DNA of 64,000 nt. Source: Azoarcus sp. CIB. GTDB taxonomy: Bacteria > Pseudomonadota > Gammaproteobacteria > Burkholderiales > Rhodocyclaceae. Position numbers and translations under genes: made by a program. The notes beneath the pieces were generated by a model that was not told the origin of the DNA, ran no database searches, and saw nothing but the letters and a program-made list of their open reading frames with translations. The stretch is taken from NCBI RefSeq assembly GCF_001190925.1, contig NZ_CP011072.1:2976001-3040000 (forward strand), in the 5' to 3' direction. How positions within the stretch are numbered: position 1 is the stretch's first letter; every line of letters starts with the position of its first letter. Below are positions 1 through 11,943 of the stretch, one piece after another.

Positions 1-174
1 AGCGGCGCAGCCTTCCGTCCCGCGCTCGCATCACCCCCCGCGATTGCGGGCTTCCTGTCGCCCCCACTGGCGACAGGCGCTGCCGGTGAGACCCGGGCCC
101 CCGCACAAGGGGCAAGGACCAGCACCGCAGGCGGATCGCTCGAGGGTGCACTCCAGGACGAACAGATCATGTGC
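1..174 (-). other. window edge downstream of ABC exporter, unassigned
   Basis: No gene is firmly supported. On the minus strand an ATG at 170 opens a frame that stays open to the window edge, but its translation is low-complexity (Ala, Pro, Ser, Gly). The frame continuing past the exporter's stop codon reads a more protein-like Cys-rich stretch (CPLCGG and nearby Cys) before stopping near position 30, but it has no start codon. Sequence beyond the edge would settle which is real. Confidence 0.2.
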
Positions 175-1917
175 TCACCCCGCCGCATTGGCTTCACGCT
201 GGAACAGGCGCCGCGTTCGGCTCACCCGGCCCATCAGCTCTTCCGGCGTGCCGGACTCGAGCAATCGTCCGGCCTCGACGTACCAGACGAGGTCAGCCTG
301 GATCATCCGCGCATAGCTGTGCGTCACCATCAGCGCGGTCCCGCCGAAACTGTCGAGAATCCGCCCGAGACCGCGTGCCGCAGCCGGATCGAGGTTTGCG
401 TCGGCCTCGTCGAGCAGCAGAACGGACGGATTTCCGAGCAGCGCCCGCGCCCAGGCGATGCGTTGACGCTGTCCGTATGACAGATTCACCCCCGCATCCG
501 CGACGCGCGTGCGCGCGCCGTCCGGCATGGCCGCCAGCAGTTCGTCGATGCCGCACAGACCGGCCACGCGGGCGACTTCGGCATCCGGCGCGTCGGGCCA
601 GCGATAGCGCAGATTGCGCTCGATCGAACCGCGCAGCAGCGGCAGGTCGGGCATCACGACGCCGAACGCGTGGCGCAGTTCGGACAACCGATAGTGCCCG
701 ATCGGTGCCCCGGCGATGCGAACCTCCCCGCTGTCCGGTTCGAGCAGGCGGGCCGCCATGCCGAGCAGGGTCGACTTGCCCGCCCCGCTCGGTCCGACGA
801 TCGCGACCATGGCCCCCGCGGGGGCGCGCGCGCTGAAGTTTCGCAATGCGGTCCCGCTCGACACGTCGCAGAACTCGATATCGACCGCCCCGCCGCACGC
901 CGCAAGCGGCCCCGCAGAGGCATTGCCATTGTCCTGCAGCGATGTCGCGAACCGCGGCGCTGCAAGGAAGGCGGCGAGCTTCTCCGTCGACACGCGCGCC
1001 GAGCGCCAGTAGCCCAGGGCCTGGCCGAAGTCGCGGAACGCCGGCGAGATCAGGCCGACTGCAGTCATCGCGCCCACGACCTGCGAAGCCTTCAGCTCAC
1101 CCGTCGCCACCTCGATCGCACCCGCGAGGAGCACCCCAGCGGTCGCGAAGGACGAGCTGAATTCCGCAGCGGATTTCAGCAGGGCCATGCCACGCGTCTG
1201 CGCGACCATGGCGTCGGCGAGACCCGCCCCCTGCCGCTCGATCAGGGCGCGCTCGCGTGCGACCTGATCGAACACCTGCACCACGGCGATACCGCCGATC
1301 TTGTCATTCACGTTCGCAGCGAGGCGTGCCTGCCGCCGCCGCGCCTCCCGCACGGCGGGATCGACCCGTGCGCTGAGAACGGCCAGCGTGACCGCCGCGC
1401 CGATGAAGCCCGCGCTCGCGGCGAAGGCCATGACGCCATTGACCAGGGCCAGCACGGACAAGGCCACGCTTGCGCTCAGCACGCCGACCGCAATTTTCGG
1501 CAAACCAAGGCTGATCCAGCGCCGGATTCCTTTTACATCGCCCACGAAACGCAGGATCGTAGCGCCGCGGCTGCGCGCCTGCATTCGCCGCGGCGACTGC
1601 CCGGCCATGCTGTCGTACAGCGCGAGCCGCAGTTCCGAAGCGTAATCCTGCCCCAGACGCTCGGCCTGCACCCGCTCCAGCACGCGCAGGGCGGCGAGCA
1701 CTGCCCCCGCGCCCAACAGCCCGCCAATCAGCGCGAGCGCCAGCCCCGAGCCCCCCGTGCGCTGATCGATCACCACTTCGAAGAAACGATGCGTCAACCA
1801 GGCGCAGGCCAGCGCCGCGACGGCCTGTGCGATGCCGTTGAGGCCCAGCCCCGCTAGCATCGCGCGCCGCGCCCCGGCCCACATGCGCGGCACGGCCGAC
1901 GCTGCGCCCGGCATCAC
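175..1917 (-). CDS. ABC transporter, fused membrane and ATPase domains
   Basis: A 580-residue half-transporter expected to act as a homodimer in the inner membrane. The N-terminal ~300 residues carry hydrophobic segments of an exporter-type membrane domain. The C-terminal ATPase has Walker A GPSGAGKST, a variant signature LSYGQ in place of LSGGQ, Walker B LLLDEAD and a switch His (VTHSY). The ATG overlaps the last bases of the upstream P-loop NTPase gene (1914), so the two are translationally coupled. The substrate cannot be told from sequence. The pairing with a GTPase-like partner suggests a dedicated export or modification function, but this is inference. Confidence 0.85.
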   Translation of the reverse strand: MMPGAASAVPRMWAGARRAMLAGLGLNGIAQAVAALACAWLTHRFFEVVIDQRTGGSGLALALIGGLLGAGAVLAALRVLERVQAERLGQDYASELRLALYDSMAGQSPRRMQARSRGATILRFVGDVKGIRRWISLGLPKIAVGVLSASVALSVLALVNGVMAFAASAGFIGAAVTLAVLSARVDPAVREARRRQARLAANVNDKIGGIAVVQVFDQVARERALIERQGAGLADAMVAQTRGMALLKSAAEFSSSFATAGVLLAGAIEVATGELKASQVVGAMTAVGLISPAFRDFGQALGYWRSARVSTEKLAAFLAAPRFATSLQDNGNASAGPLAACGGAVDIEFCDVSSGTALRNFSARAPAGAMVAIVGPSGAGKSTLLGMAARLLEPDSGEVRIAGAPIGHYRLSELRHAFGVVMPDLPLLRGSIERNLRYRWPDAPDAEVARVAGLCGIDELLAAMPDGARTRVADAGVNLSYGQRQRIAWARALLGNPSVLLLDEADANLDPAAARGLGRILDSFGGTALMVTHSYARMIQADLVWYVEAGRLLESGTPEELMGRVSRTRRLFQREANAAG

Positions 1918-2987
1918 ATGGCTCCCACTGCGAGGCTTTCCGCAGCCCGAAACCCCATGAAGTCGAGGATGCCGGGGCTGCGCAGCGCATCGAGATCGAG
2001 CACTTCGAGCCCGGTCGCATGCGCGGCCTCGCGCATCGCCAGCGGCGAAGCCGTCAGCAGGCCGCTCGCTGCGACCACGGGCAAGCCCATCGCGCGCAAG
2101 GATTGCACGCCACCGGCCGAACCCATTGCATCGCCGGCCGCAAAGACCACCGCGTCGACCGCCCGTGCAAACGCCTGAGACTTCAGCAACTGCGCCGTCT
2201 CGCGCTGGTACAGGCCGTCCGCGACTTCGAACACCACCACGTCGACGCCGCTGGCATACAGCACATCCAGCAGCGTGCCCATCACCCGTTCCACCTCGCG
2301 CGGCTCGGCGAGGTAGGTGGACGGCAGCCCGACATCGGTGAAGTCCAGCACCCTCTGCGCGCCCGCATCGACCATCATCCAGACGTCGCAGCCGGCCCCC
2401 GTGCCCGTCACCTTCGCCGCCCCGACGCGCAGCCCGGCACTGGCAAAACCGCGGATCAGGTTCGATGCCGTCTCGGTCTTGCCGGCGTTCATCGAGGTGC
2501 CCACCACGGCGACCGTGAAGGCCCGGCGACCGTCGGTGCGTGGCGCATCCAGGGCGAAGTCGGCGAGATTGAGCGGCCGGCCGCTGCGGTCGCCCAGCAG
2601 CCCCAGCGGTTGCACCACCGTCGCACCGCGCATCTTGTCGTGACGCGTGATCACGCGCGCCGCCACGCCGCCACCGGCGACCATGTGGCAGGGGCCGAGG
2701 TCGGACGGCACCTCGGCCTCGAACTGGTCGGGCGCGTAACGGTTGCCATAGGCCAGGACGATCTCGTCGCCCTCGTACAGACGCGCCCGCCGTCCGCAGG
2801 CGAGTTCCAGATGGCGGTGCTGCCCGAGCTTGTCGACACGCGCGAGGATCAGGTCGCCGACGCGCGGGACACGCGCGCCGCCGAGCAGCGTCACGAAGGC
2901 TGACGTCGGGACGCGGCGGGTCGCGTACGGCGTCTTCAGTCCGGCGACACGGTTGGCATTGAGGACGGTGACGTTGGGGGTATTCAT
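1914..2987 (-). CDS. P-loop NTPase of unknown function, coupled to ABC exporter
   Basis: A 357-residue soluble protein with two parts. The N-terminal ~150 residues are a beta-rich module of unknown type. From about residue 155 there is a nucleotide-binding domain with P-loop GTSMNAGKT (163-171), which resembles the SIMIBI fold seen in DUF1611 and MobB/BioD-like enzymes. A conserved-looking KVTGTGAGCD segment follows. I do not recognise a named family. Its stop overlaps the start of the ABC exporter, so they are one operon. The ATG at 2987 has a purine-rich stretch (ggaggccgaac) just upstream. Possible roles are an energy-coupled cofactor or amidoligase step or a metallochaperone; none is proven. 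Confidence 0.7.
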   Translation of the reverse strand: MNTPNVTVLNANRVAGLKTPYATRRVPTSAFVTLLGGARVPRVGDLILARVDKLGQHRHLELACGRRARLYEGDEIVLAYGNRYAPDQFEAEVPSDLGPCHMVAGGGVAARVITRHDKMRGATVVQPLGLLGDRSGRPLNLADFALDAPRTDGRRAFTVAVVGTSMNAGKTETASNLIRGFASAGLRVGAAKVTGTGAGCDVWMMVDAGAQRVLDFTDVGLPSTYLAEPREVERVMGTLLDVLYASGVDVVVFEVADGLYQRETAQLLKSQAFARAVDAVVFAAGDAMGSAGGVQSLRAMGLPVVAASGLLTASPLAMREAAHATGLEVLDLDALRSPGILDFMGFRAAESLAVGAM

Positions 2988-3140
2988 GTTCGGCCTCCGG
3001 GGCGGTTGGCTGCTTATCCCCGGACTCGAGTGCCGGGTTCGCTACTCCCTATGCACGCGCCGTGCCACCGATGGAAAAATTTCCCGCCCTCAATGACCGC
3101 GCCCCTTCGCCGCCGATACGGCCATTTCGCGGCCTAGAGG

Positions 3141-3164
3141 GATATGCCCCACATGGGGCATATC
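3141..3164. promoter_or_regulatory. perfect inverted repeat, candidate operator
   Basis: Ten-base arms GATATGCCCC and GGGGCATATC flank the four-base centre ACAT. The element lies about 155 bases upstream of the start of the minus-strand NTPase/exporter operon and downstream of the methyltransferase unit. There is no T-tract, which argues for an operator rather than a terminator. Confidence 0.45.
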
Positions 3165-3210
3165 GCCCACTTCTTGCGGCAAGTTCGGGGGATGCTACCC
3201 ACGCATTAGC

Positions 3211-3786
3211 TCACTCCGATGCAGGCGGCAGCGCGACCGCATCTGCCGCCCGCCTGACCGCGCACACGCGCTGCACGACCGCCGCTTTCGGCCGCTCCAC
3301 GACCCCCTGTTCGAACGCCAGCACCGTGAAACCCGTTCCCAGGCATCCGAGCAGCTCGCCCGGCCGCAGCAGGAACTCGGGACTCGCGGGGCGTCCGAAG
3401 CGTTCGTTTCCCAGCATGAAAGTCTCGTAGATCAGCACGCCCCCCGGCGCCACGCAGGCAAGCAGATCGGCGAAGCGCGGACGGAACAGATAGTTCGTGA
3501 CGACCACCGCGTCGAAGACCTCATCGACCAGCGGCCACGGGCCATCCTCGAGATCCTCGCAGCGCGACTCGATGCGCGGCACCCCCTCCAGCGTTGCGAG
3601 GGCCTCGGCGTTGCGGTCCACGGCCACGACGCGAAAGCCACGCGCGGCAAAGAGGCGCGCATGGCGTCCGCCGCCGCAGGCGTAATCGAGCACCGTGCCG
3701 CCCGGCGCCACCAGCGGCATAAAGCGCCGCACCCACGCCGACGTCTCCGTCGGCTGTGGGTGGCCGAGCGCGATCGCCTCGCTCAT
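3211..3786 (-). CDS. class I SAM-dependent methyltransferase
   Basis: A 191-residue protein with the SAM-binding motif I VLDYACGGGRHA near residue 33 and the acidic motif II VVAVDRN about 20 residues on, followed by an SRCEDLEDG segment typical of the TehB/UbiE-like fold. No substrate domain is visible, so the acceptor is unknown. The ATG at 3786 overlaps the stop of the upstream aldehyde dehydrogenase by four bases (ATGA), so the pair is co-transcribed. Similar small methyltransferases often follow dehydrogenase genes without known biochemical link. Confidence 0.8.
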   Translation of the reverse strand: MSEAIALGHPQPTETSAWVRRFMPLVAPGGTVLDYACGGGRHARLFAARGFRVVAVDRNAEALATLEGVPRIESRCEDLEDGPWPLVDEVFDAVVVTNYLFRPRFADLLACVAPGGVLIYETFMLGNERFGRPASPEFLLRPGELLGCLGTGFTVLAFEQGVVERPKAAVVQRVCAVRRAADAVALPPASE

Positions 3787-5246
3787 CGATCGATGCCCGC
3801 CACGCAGATCGACTTGATCTCGAGATACTCCTCGATCCCGTACACCGAACCCTCGCGCCCGAGGCCGGATTGCTTGATGCCGCCGAAGGGCGACACCTCG
3901 TTCGACATCAGCCCGGTATTGACGCCGACCATGCCGTATTCGAGCTCCTCCGAGACGCGGAAGATGCGCCCGACGTCGCGCGAGTAGAAATACGCCGCCA
4001 GGCCGTACTCCGTGTCGTTGGCCATACGGATCGCATCCTCCTCGGTATCGAAGCGGAACAGCGGCGCCACGGGGCCGAAGGTTTCCTCGCGCGCGACGCG
4101 CATCGCCGGCGTCACGTCGGCCAGCACCGTGGGCTCGAAGAAGGACCCGCCCAGCGCATGGCGCCGGCCCCCCGTCATCACGCGTGCGCCCTTCCCCACC
4201 GCATCCGCGATGTGACGCTCGACCTTGGCGACGGCCGCCTCGTCGATCAGCGGCCCGACATTCACCCCGTCCGCGGTTCCCGGGCCGACCCGCAGCGCCT
4301 TCACCGCCTCGGCGAGGCGCTCGGCGAAGCGGTCGTAGATGCCCGACTGGATCAGCAGGCGGTTGGCGCACACGCAGGTCTGGCCGGCGTTGCGGTACTT
4401 CGACCCCATCGCGCCCTCCACCGCGGCATCCAGGTCCGCGTCATCGAAGACGATGAAGGGCGCGTTGCCGCCGAGCTCCAGCGACAGCTTCTTCAGCGTC
4501 GGCGCGCACTGCCCCATCAGCAAGCGGCCCACCTCGGTCGAACCCGTGAAGGACAGCTTGCGCACGACGGGGCTCGAAGTGAGCTCGCCGCCGATCGCCA
4601 CCGGATCGCCGGTGACGACGTTGAACACCCCCTTCGGGAAACCGGCCTTCTCGGCCAGCGCCATCAGCGCCAGCGCCGTCAGCGGCGTCTGTTCCGCGGG
4701 CTTCACGATCACCGTGCAGCCGGCGGCGAACGCCGGGGCGACCTTGCGCGTGATCATCGCCGCGGGGAAATTCCACGGCGTGATCGCCGCGCACACCCCC
4801 ACCGGCTGGCGGATCACCAGCAGGCGGCGGTCCTGGCCCACGGTCGGGATCACGTCGCCCATGGTGCGCTTCGCCTCCTCGGCGAACCACTCGGCAAAGG
4901 ACGCCGCATACGTCACCTCGCCCTTCGCCTCCGCCAGCGGCTTGCCCTGCTCCGCGGTCATGATCGCGGCAAGTTCGTCGGCCGCGTCCACAATCAACGC
5001 GAACCACCGTCGCAGCAGCGCCGCGCGCTCCTTCGCCAGCGTGCGTCGCCACGCAGGCAGCGCCGCGTTCGCCGCGGCGATGGCGCGCGCCGTCTCGGCC
5101 GCGCCCATGTCGGGAACGTGCGCAATCGTTTCACCGGTGGCCGGATTGCGAACGGCGAAGGTCGCGCCCGAATCGGCATCCGACCAGCAGCCATCTATGT
5201 ATGCCTGACGGCGGAAATTGGGGTAGTCGGCGATATCTTTCATCAT
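3783..5246 (-). CDS. gabD: NAD(P)-dependent succinate-semialdehyde dehydrogenase family
   Basis: A 487-residue aldehyde dehydrogenase. It shows the cofactor-site segment TPWNFPAAM, the catalytic Glu motif LELGGNAPFIVF and the nucleophile Cys in NAGQTCVCANR. The extra Cys two residues after the nucleophile is typical of bacterial GabD. The C-terminal PFGGIKQSGLGREG is also family-typical. The best match by motif is oxidation of succinate semialdehyde to succinate; glutarate semialdehyde is an alternative. Tandem ATG codons at 5246 and 5243 are both possible starts; the frame is open further upstream but that extension is Arg-rich and unlike the family. The gene is divergent from the acyl-CoA synthetase. 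Confidence 0.85.
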   Translation of the reverse strand: MMKDIADYPNFRRQAYIDGCWSDADSGATFAVRNPATGETIAHVPDMGAAETARAIAAANAALPAWRRTLAKERAALLRRWFALIVDAADELAAIMTAEQGKPLAEAKGEVTYAASFAEWFAEEAKRTMGDVIPTVGQDRRLLVIRQPVGVCAAITPWNFPAAMITRKVAPAFAAGCTVIVKPAEQTPLTALALMALAEKAGFPKGVFNVVTGDPVAIGGELTSSPVVRKLSFTGSTEVGRLLMGQCAPTLKKLSLELGGNAPFIVFDDADLDAAVEGAMGSKYRNAGQTCVCANRLLIQSGIYDRFAERLAEAVKALRVGPGTADGVNVGPLIDEAAVAKVERHIADAVGKGARVMTGGRRHALGGSFFEPTVLADVTPAMRVAREETFGPVAPLFRFDTEEDAIRMANDTEYGLAAYFYSRDVGRIFRVSEELEYGMVGVNTGLMSNEVSPFGGIKQSGLGREGSVYGIEEYLEIKSICVAGIDR

Positions 5247-5541
5247 GGAAAAGTGTGTCCGTGTAACCCGAAAAGCCCTGAGGAACGTTGATTCTAGTCG
5301 CGCCGCCGCGTGTGCGCACGGACGGCGCCTCGCCGCACGCCGCCTGCGATCGGCCGGCCCTGCGGTTCGTACTGATCCGATATCGTTAGCGTTTATGTCA
5401 CAATAAGATTTGTGCACTGCGGTAAACTTGAGTTTCACGTACGGTGAACCAGACTGCATCACCACGGACACGATTCACACGGCATGACCGGCGACGTGCC
5501 ACAACACGCCGACGGCCACTGGCGAACCTGGATCCAGGCAA
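5247..5541. other. divergent intergenic region
   Basis: The 295 bases between the dehydrogenase (minus) and the acyl-CoA synthetase (plus) must hold both promoters. The centre (about 5380-5420) is AT-richer than the surroundings. I see no clear repeat, operator or small gene. Confidence 0.4.
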
Positions 5542-8241
5542 ATGACAATGAAAGAAAAGCACTACCTCAGCCCGCTGCTCGAACCGAAATCGGTCGGGGT
5601 CATCGGTGCCAGCGAGCGCGAAAATTCTATCGGCCACGTGGTCGTGCGCAACATGCTCGACGCCGGCTTCCGCGGGCGCCTGTTCGCGGTCAACCCCAGG
5701 CACGAATCCGTGCTCGGCGTGCCGTGCCACAAGTCCGTCGAAGACGTGCCGCACCGCCTCGACCTGGCCGTCATCGCCGTGCCGGCGGAGAAGGTCCTCA
5801 CCGTAGTCGAAAGCTGCGGCCGCGCCGGGGTCAAGGCGATCATCATCCTGTCCGCCGGCTTTTCGGAAAGCGGCCCGCGCGGCGCCACCCTCGAGCGCCA
5901 CGTCGTCGAGGCCGCACGCCGCTACCGCATCCGCCTGCTGGGCCCCAACTGCCTCGGCATCATGCGTCCCGAGCTCGGCCTGAACGCGACCTTCGCGCAT
6001 GTCAGCGCACTGAAGGGCACGATCGGCCTGATCTCGCAGTCCGGCGCGCTCGTCACCTCCATCCTCGACTGGGCCAAGCCGAACAACATCGGCTTCTCCA
6101 CCGTCGTCTCGCTCGGCTCCTCGAGCGACATCGACTTCGGCGAAATCCTGGAATTCATGATCTCGGACCCGCGCACCGAGAGCATCATCATGTACGTCGA
6201 AGGCATCCGTGACGCACGCCGCTTCATGAGTGCGCTGCGTGGCGCCGCGCGGGTCAAGCCCGTGCTGCTGATCAAGGTCGGCCGCCATCCGCAGGGCGCC
6301 CGCGCGATCCGCTCGCACTCCGGCTCGATGAGCGGCGACGACACTGTGTTCGACGCCGCCCTGCGCCGCGCCGGCGTGATCCGCCTGTACAACATGGGCC
6401 AGCTCTTCGCCGCCGCCAACGCACTGTTCTCGCACTTCCGCCCACGCGGCAACCGCCTCGCGATCATCACCAACGGCGGCGGACCGGGCGTCATGGCGGT
6501 CGACCGTGCTGCCGACCTCGGAATCCCGCTCTCGGAGTTCTCCGACGGGACGATGGAAAAGCTCAACACGATCCTGCCCCACGGCTGGTCGCGCGCCAAT
6601 CCCATCGACATGCTCGGCGATGCCGATGTGGATCGCTACACGAAGACGCTGCAGGCCGTCCTGGAAGGCCCGAACGTCGACGGCGTGCTCGTCATGCTCA
6701 CGCCCCAGGCGATCACCGACCCCACTGCGGTCGCCGAGGCCATCGTCGAAATCGAAAAGACGGCGGACAAGCCGGTCGTCACCTGCTGGATGGGCGACGA
6801 CCTCGTGCGCGACGGCCGCAAGGTCTTCGAAGCCGCAGGAATTCCCACCTTCCGCACGCCCGAACCGGCCGTAGAACTCTTCAGCCACCTGTCCGCGTAC
6901 TACCGCAACCAGAAGCTGTTGATGCAGACACCGGCCTCGCTGTCGCATCTGAAGCCGCCGAGCATCGAAAGTGCCCGCCTCGTCATCGAGACCGCGCTGG
7001 CCGAGCGCCGCAAGGTGCTCAACGAGATGGAATCCAAGGCGCTGCTCGCGGCCTTCCGCATCCCCATCGCGCAGACCGTCGTGGCCCGCTCCGCGACCGA
7101 GGCAATGGTGCTGGCCGAAGAGATCGGCCTGCCCGTCGTCATGAAGATCGACTCGCCGTCGATCATCCACAAGGCCGACTCGGGCGGCGTGCGCCTGAAT
7201 CTCGGCAGCCTTGCCGCGGTACGCACCGCCTACCAGGAAATCCTCGAGGACGTCCGCCGCAACAAGCCCGACGCCGCCATCAACGGCGTCGCCATCGAGC
7301 CGATGATCATGAAGCGCAACGGCCGCGAACTGGTCGTCGGCGTGCGCCGCGACCCCGTCTTCGGACCGGTGATCACCTTCGGCGAAGGCGGCAACCGCGT
7401 CGAAGCCAACAAGGATCTCGCAGTCGCGCTGCCGCCGCTGAACAACTACCTCGTGCACGACCTCATCAAGTCGTCGCGGGTTGCCAGCCTGCTGGGCGAA
7501 TTCCGCACCATGCCGCCCGTTGACATGGAGGCGCTGGAATTCGTGCTGCTACGCGTGTCGGAAATGGTCTGCGAACTGCCGTGGATCACGACGCTGGAGA
7601 TCAACCCCCTCATCGTCGACGAACACGGCGCCGTCGCCGTCGACGCGCGCGTCACGGTCGAGAACATCTCGCCGTCGGTGGACCGCTATGCCCATATGGC
7701 GATCCACCCCTACCCCTCGCAGCTCACCAGCACCTGGACGCAGCCCGACGGCACCGTCGTCACGATCCGCCCGATCAAGCCCGAAGACGCCGAGCTCGAA
7801 GTCGAGTTCGTGCGCAAGCTCTCGTCGGAGTCCAAGTACTACCGCTTCATGAACACGATGCGCGAACTGCCGCCCGCGATGGTCGCGCGCCTGACGCAGA
7901 TCGACTACGACCGCGAAATGGCCTTCCTCGCGACGATTCCGGGCGAAGGCGATGTGACCGAGGTCGAGGTCGGCGTGTGCCGCTATGCAGTCAATCCCGA
8001 CGGCGAATCCTGCGAGTTCGCGGTCGTCGTCGCGGACGACTGGCAGCACCGCGGCCTCGCGCGCAAGCTCATGGGCGTGCTCATCGAGACCGCGCGCAAC
8101 AAGGGCCTGCTGTACATGAACGGCGTATTCCTGGCCAACAACGAGCGCATGCTCAAGTTCGTGCAGGGCCTTGGCTTCGTGCTTTCGAGCGACCCCGAGG
8201 ACAGCACCGTCAAGCTCGGCGTGCTCGCGCTGCAGGACTGA
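5542..8241 (+). CDS. ADP-forming acyl-CoA synthetase fused to GNAT acetyltransferase (Pat-like)
   Basis: An 899-residue fusion. Domains in order: a CoA-binding Rossmann domain (about 8-130, GVIGASERENSIG); a succinyl-CoA-ligase-like region (about 150-290, containing SHSGSMSGDD); a further ligase domain (about 300-450); an ATP-grasp domain (about 490-710, with VVMKIDSPSIIHK and GVRRDPVFGP); and a GNAT domain (about 740-890, with the acetyl-CoA loop WQHRGLARKLM). This architecture matches the protein lysine acetyltransferase Pat/YfiQ, which modifies acetyl-CoA synthetase in enteric bacteria. The alternative is a working ADP-forming acyl-CoA synthetase. The first of two close ATGs (5542, 5548) is chosen. 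Confidence 0.85.
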   Translation: MTMKEKHYLSPLLEPKSVGVIGASERENSIGHVVVRNMLDAGFRGRLFAVNPRHESVLGVPCHKSVEDVPHRLDLAVIAVPAEKVLTVVESCGRAGVKAIIILSAGFSESGPRGATLERHVVEAARRYRIRLLGPNCLGIMRPELGLNATFAHVSALKGTIGLISQSGALVTSILDWAKPNNIGFSTVVSLGSSSDIDFGEILEFMISDPRTESIIMYVEGIRDARRFMSALRGAARVKPVLLIKVGRHPQGARAIRSHSGSMSGDDTVFDAALRRAGVIRLYNMGQLFAAANALFSHFRPRGNRLAIITNGGGPGVMAVDRAADLGIPLSEFSDGTMEKLNTILPHGWSRANPIDMLGDADVDRYTKTLQAVLEGPNVDGVLVMLTPQAITDPTAVAEAIVEIEKTADKPVVTCWMGDDLVRDGRKVFEAAGIPTFRTPEPAVELFSHLSAYYRNQKLLMQTPASLSHLKPPSIESARLVIETALAERRKVLNEMESKALLAAFRIPIAQTVVARSATEAMVLAEEIGLPVVMKIDSPSIIHKADSGGVRLNLGSLAAVRTAYQEILEDVRRNKPDAAINGVAIEPMIMKRNGRELVVGVRRDPVFGPVITFGEGGNRVEANKDLAVALPPLNNYLVHDLIKSSRVASLLGEFRTMPPVDMEALEFVLLRVSEMVCELPWITTLEINPLIVDEHGAVAVDARVTVENISPSVDRYAHMAIHPYPSQLTSTWTQPDGTVVTIRPIKPEDAELEVEFVRKLSSESKYYRFMNTMRELPPAMVARLTQIDYDREMAFLATIPGEGDVTEVEVGVCRYAVNPDGESCEFAVVVADDWQHRGLARKLMGVLIETARNKGLLYMNGVFLANNERMLKFVQGLGFVLSSDPEDSTVKLGVLALQD

Positions 8242-8250
8242 ACGCCAGCA

Positions 8251-9099
8251 ATGCCAGCCACCATCGAAACCATCGACTTCCACGGCCAGCCGGCGCTCGC
8301 GCTCGCCACCCAGGCGGGCTCCCGCGCCGTCGTGTCGCTGTTCGGCGCCCAGATCCTGTCGTGGATCCCTGCCGGCAGCGAGGAACGCCTCTATCTCAGC
8401 CCCGCCGCCGTCTATGACGGCAGCACGGCAATCCGCGGCGGCATCCCTGTGTGCTTTCCGCAGTTCGCAGGACTCGGCAAGCTCCCGAAGCACGGCATCG
8501 TGCGCACCCGCCCTTGGGTCGTCAACGAGCAACGCACCGGTGACGACTACGCACTCGTCACGCTGCGCTTCACCGAGACCGACGAGACCTGGGCGATCTG
8601 GCCGCAGAACTTCGTCGCCGAACTGACCGTGGTCGTCGACGGCGAGCGCCTCGACGTTGAATTCGAAGTCGAGAACACCGGCCACGCCCCCTTCGCCTTC
8701 ACCGCGGCACTGCACACCTACCTGCGCGTGCGCGAAGTCGAGAACGCACGCCTCGAAGGCCTCTACGGCCACGACTACCGCGACTCCGCCGACCAAGACC
8801 GCGTCAAGCGCGACTCCGGCGACGTCCTCGTGGTCGAGGACGAGACCGACCGCATCTATCACGACGTGAAGCGCCCGCTGCTGCTGCGCGACGGCGGCCG
8901 CAGCTTGGGCATCAACGCAGACGGTTTCCCCGACGTCGTCGTGTGGAACCCCTGGGAAGAGCGCTGCACCGCGCTCGCCGACATCCCCGCCAACGGCTTC
9001 CGCCACATGCTGTGCGTCGAGGCCGCCGCCGCGCGCCGGCGCATCGAGCTCGACGCCGGCGAAAGCTGGGTCGGACGCCAGAGCCTGATCGCGCTCTGA
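8251..9099 (+). CDS. D-hexose-6-phosphate mutarotase
   Basis: A 282-residue aldose-1-epimerase-fold protein of the YeaD family, which interconverts alpha and beta anomers of glucose 6-phosphate. The region [13 protein letters not shown]-like (here [12 protein letters not shown]) followed by [10 protein letters not shown] is the family hallmark and holds a catalytic His. A second His lies in AALHTYLRV, and a Glu near ETDRIYHD-type sequence completes the site. It begins nine bases after the acyl-CoA synthetase stop, so it is probably read from the same transcript. Confidence 0.85.
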   Translation: MPATIETIDFHGQPALALATQAGSRAVVSLFGAQILSWIPAGSEERLYLSPAAVYDGSTAIRGGIPVCFPQFAGLGKLPKHGIVRTRPWVVNEQRTGDDYALVTLRFTETDETWAIWPQNFVAELTVVVDGERLDVEFEVENTGHAPFAFTAALHTYLRVREVENARLEGLYGHDYRDSADQDRVKRDSGDVLVVEDETDRIYHDVKRPLLLRDGGRSLGINADGFPDVVVWNPWEERCTALADIPANGFRHMLCVEAAAARRRIELDAGESWVGRQSLIAL

Positions 9100-9212
9100 C
9101 GCGATACTCCCTGCAACCGGGCGGCGCTTGCACAGGCAAGCCCGCCTGTTGCACCATCGCCCCCCTCTCTCCCGACAAACGGCGCTGCCCGCGCACGCGC
9201 CCGCCAGAATCC

Positions 9213-11549
<2,337 letters not shown>

Positions 11550-11568
11550 GCGCCGCCCCAACGACAGC

Positions 11569-11943
11569 ATGACGATGAACACGACGATCTACGGCATCAA
11601 GAACTGCGATACGATGAAGAAGGCCTTTGCCTGGCTCGACGCACAGGGCATCGCCTACACTTTCCACGATTACCGCAAATCCGGCATCTCCCCCGATACG
11701 CTCGCACGCTGGTGCGACCGACTCGGCTGGGAGACCCTGGTCAACACGCGCGGCACCACCTGGCGCAAACTCGATCCCGCGCAGCAGACCATCGCCTGTG
11801 CCGCAGACGCCATCGCACTGATGGCCGCGCACACCAGCGTCATCCGCCGGCCGGTAATCGAGACCGCATCGGGCGACACCATCGCCGGATTCGACCCCGA
11901 ACGCCTCGTGGCGCTATTCGCCCGGGAAGGAGCCCAACCATGA
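11569..11943 (+). CDS. ArsC/Spx-family thioredoxin-fold protein (YffB-like)
   Basis: A 124-residue protein starting with the fold signature [14 protein letters not shown]. The single active-site-like Cys sits in NCDT, as in YffB, rather than the CX2C of Spx. The later RGTTWRKLD and VIRRPVIE segments are conserved in this family, the Arg and Pro shaping the reductase site. The YffB subgroup has been proposed to be a glutathione-dependent thiol reductase; arsenate reduction is unlikely because only one Cys of the ArsC set is seen. The stop overlaps the start of hsp33 by four bases, which ties it to a redox-chaperone gene. Confidence 0.8.
   Translation: MTMNTTIYGIKNCDTMKKAFAWLDAQGIAYTFHDYRKSGISPDTLARWCDRLGWETLVNTRGTTWRKLDPAQQTIACAADAIALMAAHTSVIRRPVIETASGDTIAGFDPERLVALFAREGAQP

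Noticed and set aside
1-170. Minus-strand frame after the first ABC exporter
   Set aside because: Low-complexity translation and a truncated view; kept only as an unassigned edge region.
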